From assembly GCA_949126835.1 (NCBI GenBank), contig OX421497.1, positions 4,023,024 through 4,087,023 on the forward strand: a DNA stretch of 64,000 nt. Reading direction: 5' to 3'. Both the position numbers and the translations under genes were made by a program. This DNA is from Anisus vortex. Lineage: Eukaryota; Mollusca; Gastropoda; Planorbidae. The notes beneath the pieces were generated by a model. That model did not search any database. It saw nothing but the letters and a program-made list of their open reading frames with translations, and had not been told where the DNA came from. Of this stretch, positions 59,144 through 64,000 are shown piece by piece (position 1 is the first letter of the stretch; each line of letters starts with the position of its first letter).

Positions 59144-59539
59144 ATCTATGCGAAGTTATTTCCGCCTTAAAAAGATTTTTGTTTTGTTTTTGTTTATTCA
59201 ATTTAAGACATAATTTTATAGATCTACTCAGTTTGATTCTTTTCTTACTTTATCATTTCATTGGCAAATAGAAAAAGGACCTACATATTCGCTTAAATAA
59301 ACAATACCCCTAAGGCATTTAAGCGTTTATAAGCGATACATCAAATTATATACTTCCATAGTATGGGCATTTATCACTAAAAATCAATGAAGTGTAATGC
59401 TAGAAAATATACACATGTTAATAGATTAAAGTGATAAGCGAACGAATGGAAAAATGAAAACGGACGACCTGTTTGTGTTGATTTATTTATTCCCAGAGTG
59501 CTCGCATTTAATTGTCTTATTATTTATTCATTCCAACAG
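56354..59539. other. Non-coding DNA upstream of the host exons
   Basis: TAGGCCTA at 56363 and 58020, a GC palindromic patch at about 57017-57035, GA-rich 57690-57730, poly-C at 58337-58354. No exon of the gene that follows could be recognised here, though a short one could be missed. Confidence 0.4.
59067..59145. repeat. (CTAT)n microsatellite
   Basis: About 19 uninterrupted CTAT units, giving Ile-Tyr-Leu-Ser repeats in overlapping frames that are not genes. Confidence 0.95.
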
Positions 59540-59677
59540 GATCTGTCGGTGTGCGGGAGCAGCCTCACAGCCCTCGCCATCCGGTTCGCGGAAGAGCTGA
59601 AGACTCACTTCATTGACGTGCTCGAGCGGCTGGAGGAGCTGTGGATTGTGGCCAGGAACAATGAGAACTTCTGCTCG
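59540..59677 (+). CDS. Host gene, internal exon a (unknown family)
   Basis: 138 bp, 46 codons, phase 0 at both ends. It is bounded by a pyrimidine-rich stretch plus TTCCAACAG and by GTGAGTCG. It encodes DLSVCGSSLTALAIRFAEEL followed by KTHFIDVLERLEELWIVARN and NENFCS. This is one long amphipathic helix with regular Leu/Ile spacing, ending in a Cys. It is clearly richer in GC than its surroundings. I do not recognise the family. The helix suggests a protein-protein interaction segment in a cytoplasmic or nuclear protein, by inference only. It joins in frame to the exon at 60670. Confidence 0.8.
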
Positions 59678-59863
59678 GTGAGTCGCTCAAACTGGCAAGA
59701 TTCTCAGCACTCATACATACAAACATACTTGCCTTAACCTTTTGTTTTTGTGTGTCAATTAAGCGTGCATAGAATACATCAAAAACAGTGTTATGTATCA
59801 TTTATTTACCATATAAATTATCTCATCTTCCGGAGCGAAATTTACACATGCAATAAGCTCCTT

Positions 59864-60144
59864 ATGGGGCACGGTAGCCGAGCGGCAGCGCGTTCGACTG
59901 ACGATCCGAAGGTCCTGGGTTCAAATCCTTGTGGGGGCTATAGGATGTTTTTCCCAGGATCTGAGGGTGTCCCTGAGTCTACCCAGCTCTGATGGGTATA
60001 GGACATTAGTTGGGGTAAAGTAAAGGCGGCTGGGTATTGTGCTGGCCACACATTTCCTAGTATGCCGTGGCTACAGAAACTGGTAAACGCAGCTTCACCA
60101 GCCATATGATCAGTTTGGTCCAAAGGTTACTTTACTTATTTACT
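59864..60144 (+). mobile_element. SINE-A copy 7 with target duplications, in an intron
   Basis: Best-preserved copy. A box TAGCCGAGCGG (59875-59885), B box GGTTCAAATCC (59918-59928), body block GGGTAAAGTAAAGGCGGC, tail ACTTTACTTATTTACT. AATAAGCTC lies on both sides (59852-59860, 60145-60153), a duplication extending to about 12 bp with one mismatch, as made by LINE machinery. Confidence 0.9.
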
Positions 60145-60228
60145 AATAAGCTCTTTGAAGTGGACAGTAAAACCGATTTTAATTAAATGTCTTAAAAAAA
60201 ACCAAAAGACGAATATTCCGGCTCTTTG

Positions 60229-60560
60229 GTGTAGGGCGTCACATGGAAGGAATGGGCCAAGATGAGGGGCACGCTAAGTCCCTGCCCGAGGCACGCCTCA
60301 CGCAGTATGTTTATTGAGGGTTTCCACCCTCGCGGAATTCCTCGTGGATCACTAACGAGGCGGCATGCTCGTATGCCAGCACTGTCGCCCGGTAGCCACA
60401 AATACCAGACTATAGGCCTGGTCATCCAGGCACCCGGCTTGGCGAGACGGGTATTGTTGCGCACATTCCTTCCTCCCCACCGAGTCTCAATGGCTCTTGC
60501 CCGTACAATGCTTTTTATGACGCGCAACAGGGGACTACCCCCCCCCCGTGCTTTAGCTGA
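60229..60560. other. GC-rich island inside the intron
   Basis: About 330 bp richer in GC than its surroundings, open on both strands (115 and 111 codons), with a palindrome CCTCGCGGAATTCCTCG. No domain recognised. It could be a transposon piece (for example a LINE 5' region) rather than an exon. Confidence 0.35.
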
Positions 60561-60669
60561 CCTTGAAATAGCTCACAGCCTCACCTTGTACAGGCTTAAT
60601 AATGTGTAATTTACAATGAAAGATAAATATAGTAGTTGTTGACTGTTTTGTTTTTAATGTTCTCACCAG

Positions 60670-60819
60670 CAGCAGACCCTCTGCAGGAGCCCAGCCAGGG
60701 GCGTATACGGCGGCACACAGTCTCTCCACTACGGTTACCACCCACAGTATTACCAGCACATCTACCCGTACCCGGGGAGCCCGAGAAACCAGCCCCCGCC
60801 CCTGCCTTCATGTCCCCCG
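60670..60819 (+). CDS. Host gene, internal exon b (Tyr/Pro-rich)
   Basis: 150 bp, 50 codons, phase 0 at both ends. A T-rich tract and CTCACCAG precede it, GTGAGTGG follows. It encodes QQTLCRSPARGVYGGTQSLH, then a stretch with seven Tyr (YGYHPQYYQHIYPYPG), then PRNQPPPLPSCPP. The segment looks disordered, with PPPLP-type SH3-ligand potential (inference). The acceptor is a triple AG (CCAGCAGCAG), so splicing may drop one or two Gln. Intron a-b is 992 bp and holds a SINE-A copy. Confidence 0.8.
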
Positions 60820-61743
60820 GTGAGTGGAATATACTGTTAGATGACTATTGTATGTGTATACAAATACATGTATACTGTTTACATTTTATATGTATTGATA
60901 TATATTTATAACTTAATGGTTTTTTTTGGTCAATATTTTGTTTATTACCAACACCCATAGTATTTGGTATACGAAACTTCTAAAATGGGAAAACCCACAT
61001 TGTGCATAGTTAATAATAACAATTACGCGACTTATTCTTCCCGAAGATTGCACCAATTGATTTTCAAACTACGTTAGAAAAAAACTAGATTAACAAACAC
61101 ACTCAAAAAAAATATACAGAAAGAGACAAAGAACAGCAGCAAAAAAATAAAAATAAACAGAGGCAGAAAATGACAAAGACAGCAGATAACAAGTATACAG
61201 TTAAACAACATCAGAATACAAGCAGAAAACAGCAACAGAAAAAAAAAACTAAATAAAAAAACAACAACAGGAAACAACAGAATTTTAAACAACAGAAAAC
61301 AACAGCAAGCAACACACACACACACATGCACACAAACACAAACACACACACACACTAAATAGAGAAAAAAAGAACAATTCAAATTAACCAGAAAAAAACT
61401 CCACAAGAATCAATTATTTTCAAAAATTAACGGATCTGCTAGGGACAGTTTTTACCGCTGGTAGAAAATAGAGATTTCAACGAACTGCCTGCACTCATGT
61501 AGAGAAAACACTTATTGGGTGTCGTACAAGCCTCGCGACCTGTCAGTTCCACGAGTCGCGCCCGAAGTGGTGATTGAGCTTTTCAAGTTAAAGGAATAAA
61601 TGCCTCGAGATGTCCAGAGTTAAAATATCTTTAGGGAATTGTTCTTGTTTTTCAGTTTATTTATAATGTGGACATTTTATTGTTTTAACTAGTTCACCTC
61701 GTTATGTAATACTTTTCCCTGTCTCTAATTCACTCTATCTGTA
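60820..61743. other. Intronic non-coding DNA
   Basis: A-rich CAACAG/AACAACA-type low complexity at about 61125-61300 and a CA microsatellite at 61311-61355. The 110-codon reverse frame here is compositional. Confidence 0.5.
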
Positions 61744-62003
61744 GCAATGCTCAGATAAACACAAGGACACAAAAACACTTTCCTTATCCCATTATGCGAG
61801 AACAAATTGCATATAAGTACTTCTTCTTCCCGACTGGCATCGGGGCATGGAATGGATTGCTTGAACAAACAGAAAAAAAAGTAACTATCACAATTTAAAA
61901 ACACTTAATCAAAATGCAAGACTAGACTCGGATCACGGTTGAGCGTAGGACGCAATAATCTTCTTTATAGAAGGAGCGTCTGTAATGTATAAGTTAAGAT
62001 CTT
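61744..62003 (+). mobile_element. LINE 3' end (hairpin LINE), copy 5, in an intron
   Basis: GCAATGCTCAGATAAACACA, then GACTGGCATCGGGGCATGG and GAGCGTAGGACGCAATAATC. Same order as the copy at 34861 but frameshifted. Ends with TAAGTTAAGAT. Confidence 0.75.
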
Positions 62004-62165
62004 TCACTTTCCGTTCTATTTCTATCTCAATTATTTTCCCGTTCTCTTTCTTTCTATCGTTCTCTCTCTTATTTAACTGTATATCTTAGTCTGTTTCTCA
62101 TATTGGCTCAGTCTTAAGTATTTATATTCTCTCCTTTTATCTTAACTTTCTCCTTCTCTTTATCT

Positions 62166-62340
62166 TGTTCTTTATGTGCTTGTAATTCGTTCTTTATGTG
62201 CTTGTAATTCGTTCTTTATGTGCTTGTAATTCGTTCTTTATGTGCTTGTAATTCGTTCTTTATGTGCTTGTAATTCGTTCTTTATGTGCTTGTAATTCGT
62301 TCTTTATGTGCTTGTAATTCGTTCTTTATGTGCTTGTAGT
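62166..62340. repeat. 22-bp minisatellite
   Basis: Eight near-perfect tandem copies of GTTCTTTATGTGCTTGTAAT plus TC. Confidence 0.95.
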
Positions 62341-63109
62341 CTGCATTAAATAATACAAGCAGTACATATTTATAGCGCATTAATATCCTCTAATGTTGTC
62401 ACTATTCTATTTCTGTCTGCATGACTGGCTAGCCTCCTCCATCTGTCTGTCTAAACAATTTTTATTGACAGGCACTCCGGCAGTGTTGCACCGAGGAATG
62501 CACAAGTTCACCGCAGGAGCAGATAACTTTTACGTTTGATCAGGCTCGCTTTTACGTCAGATCCCGATGACGAGGGCTTAAGCTTCCGCGTTTCCTTGAT
62601 CAAAACCCGAAACAAACAGAATAGACTGCGAGACGCGCTTTGTCTCATTGGACGGTATTGCGCGACAAGCAGCTCAATACTGTGCGCACACACGGACAAA
62701 ACCAATCAGAGCTGAGTTCTATTTTTAGTAGCCTACATCAGCTGACTTCTATTTTTATTGCGCCTGGATCATTGTAGATTGTTTCTCTTCTTTAACAATA
62801 AAAACATACACTTGAACACATTTGAATGTGCTCGCCTGCAGTGGTGGAAGCAATGCTTTAGACATAAGGCACATCACCGCAACACGATACGCTCACGACG
62901 GTGTGGGTGTCAAAAGGGACACAGCTTTAAATATTTCTATGGAGGATGGCGATACGTTGTCTCTAAAATCTCTCCACATTGCCCTCGCTCCACATACATA
63001 AATACACGCAGACACAAACATACGGACTGTGGATACCGATCTGCATAACGCAACACCCGCACACCCCGATAAATAAATGGTTTGTTTTTATATTCTCGTC
63101 CTACTCTAG
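62341..63109. other. Intronic non-coding DNA
   Basis: No further exon recognised between the LINE end and the acceptor at 63109. Several open frames have no conserved features. Confidence 0.4.
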
Positions 63110-63183
63110 CCTCCCACGATGTCCAGTACTTACCTTGACCGGTGCAACAGCCTACAATCACACCTGGATGGAGGTCACATCAG
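63110..63183 (+). CDS. Host gene, internal exon c
   Basis: 74 bp. The acceptor is a T-rich tract followed by CTACTCTAG and the donor is CAG/GTAAGCC, both near consensus. Read in phase 0, as required by exon b, it gives PPTMSSTYLDRCNSLQSHLD then GGHI and two bases of a split codon. One other frame is also open, so the phase rests on the exon b junction. Ser/Tyr-rich with no recognised domain. Joined to exon b it continues a Pro-rich run. The gene continues beyond the window. Confidence 0.6.
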
Positions 63184-63386
63184 GTAAGCCGGCGTAGTGC
63201 GGAGATACCAAAAGTTGAGAGATTGTATAGCCACAACGTTGCTGTTGCTCTCTCTCTCTCACTCTCTCTCACTCTCTCTATTCCATCTCCTTCTCTTACC
63301 CTACGCTTTGCTTTGTATTTTAGTTGCTCTTTATCTTCTTTCCTTTTTTTTCCATTTGTAAAAGTACTCGTACTTTAGTTCATCTA
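63184..63386. other. Start of the next intron
   Basis: CT-rich at 63249-63290. No gene seen. Confidence 0.4.
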
Positions 63387-63560
63387 CCGTATATACTCGC
63401 GTATAAGTCGAACTTTTTTGTACCGAAAATTTCGACAAAAAGTAGGGGTGCCACTTATGTACCCAACGCTGTTTTTGAAATGACAACATATAAGGAAAAA
63501 AAATCTTAAACTAGGGGTGCGACTTATACACCGGTGCGACTTATACGCGAGTATATACAG
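63387..63560. mobile_element. TA-flanked MITE (Tc1/mariner-like)
   Basis: 174 bp. The left end CCGTATATACTCGCGTATAA is inverted at the right as TTATACGCGAGTATATACAG. TA at 63385-63386 and 63561-63562 is the likely duplication. Confidence 0.75.
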
Positions 63561-63720
63561 TATTCTGGTGGTTTCCCTTTGATTCATATGAACATTTTAC
63601 TCTCTTACAGAGAGTCTCTGTATACACCGGTGTGACTTATACGCGAGTATATACAGTATTCTGGTGGTTTTCCTTTGATTCATATGAACATTTTACTCTC
63701 TGACAGAGAGTCTCTGTATA
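63528..63720. repeat. 96-bp tandem duplication over the MITE's right end
   Basis: ACACCGGTG starts at 63528 and again at 63624. Each unit contains the MITE's right end, TTCTGGTGGTTT and a small ACTCTC-GAGAGT hairpin. The two units differ at about four positions. Confidence 0.85.
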
Positions 63721-64000
63721 GTTTTTCACTTTTCACCATAACCTACCATACGCCCCATGCCCATATTCAGCAATATTTACCTCCTGCTTTTCACTGCGAT
63801 ATACAACTTTCCCCCGTTTCTCAACACGCGCAACACGGAATTCAAACTTACTTACTATTACTATATCCAAAAGAGGGGCGCAACTTCACGCTTCCGTAAC
63901 CAGTGTACATAACTTTTTGCTCATGATACAAAAAAAAAAAAGGTTACGGTTAGGTTTAAAATAACGCAATATATTTAATGGGCTCTAACTCAACACCATT
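63721..64000. other. Non-coding DNA to the window edge
   Basis: No gene or repeat recognised. Confidence 0.35.

Noticed and set aside
60192..60609. 111- and 115-codon frames as host exons
   Set aside because: No suitable splice sites in phase with exons a and b, and both strands are open; listed only as an unexplained GC-rich island.

Overview
The window is animal nuclear DNA. Three short exons have GT-AG boundaries and matching phases, there are at least three tRNA-derived SINE families, non-LTR retrotransposon 3' ends, MITEs of several superfamilies and two Metaviridae-type LTR retrotransposons. There is no operon-like gene packing. The organism is probably an invertebrate. A mollusc such as a gastropod fits the repeat mix, but no gene I recognise proves it. 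By eye the sequence is AT-rich, with very many long G/C homopolymers and GA/CT tracts.

Layout. At 2258-9126 (+) lies a complete LTR retrotransposon, here Element 1. It has 677-bp LTRs with one visible difference, a perfect 18-nt tRNA-Pro primer binding site, and an open gag-protease-integrase frame that runs into the first motifs of reverse transcriptase and then stops at an internal deletion. At 41337-49054 (-) lies a second, unrelated element, here Element 2. Its 1110/1108-bp LTRs differ only in G-run lengths, its target duplication is a perfect TATTA, and one uninterrupted 1503-codon frame encodes Gag, protease, integrase, reverse transcriptase and RNase H in that order. Both place integrase BEFORE reverse transcriptase, the copia-like order known in Ty3/gypsy relatives of the Gmr1 type. 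Between and around them are seven clear copies of one SINE family (SINE-A), two loci of a second (SINE-B), one tRNA-Asp-like SINE, five 3' fragments of a LINE with a conserved 3' hairpin, one RTE-like LINE relic, hAT-like, piggyBac-like and TA-flanked MITEs, and several minisatellites. The largest minisatellite is a 1.7-kb GA-rich array at 11.5-13.2 kb that is open in several frames on both strands and is not a gene.

The only convincing host gene is on the + strand at the right edge: exons at 59540-59677, 60670-60819 and 63110-63183, all joined in phase 0. It encodes an amphipathic helical segment, then a Tyr/Pro-rich segment, then a short Ser-rich segment. I do not recognise the family. Its introns hold a SINE-A copy with target duplications and a LINE end. 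A possible THAP zinc-finger fragment lies between inverted repeats at 23.25-23.79 kb.

How it fits together: Element 2 has every enzyme needed for its own transposition and looks young and possibly active. Element 1 lacks most of RT and RNase H yet is equally young, so either it was copied with enzymes supplied by a relative, or it was deleted on or after insertion. The SINEs need LINE enzymes; one SINE head is followed by sequence resembling the local LINE's 3' hairpin, suggesting a parasite-host pair. The rest of the window is non-coding.
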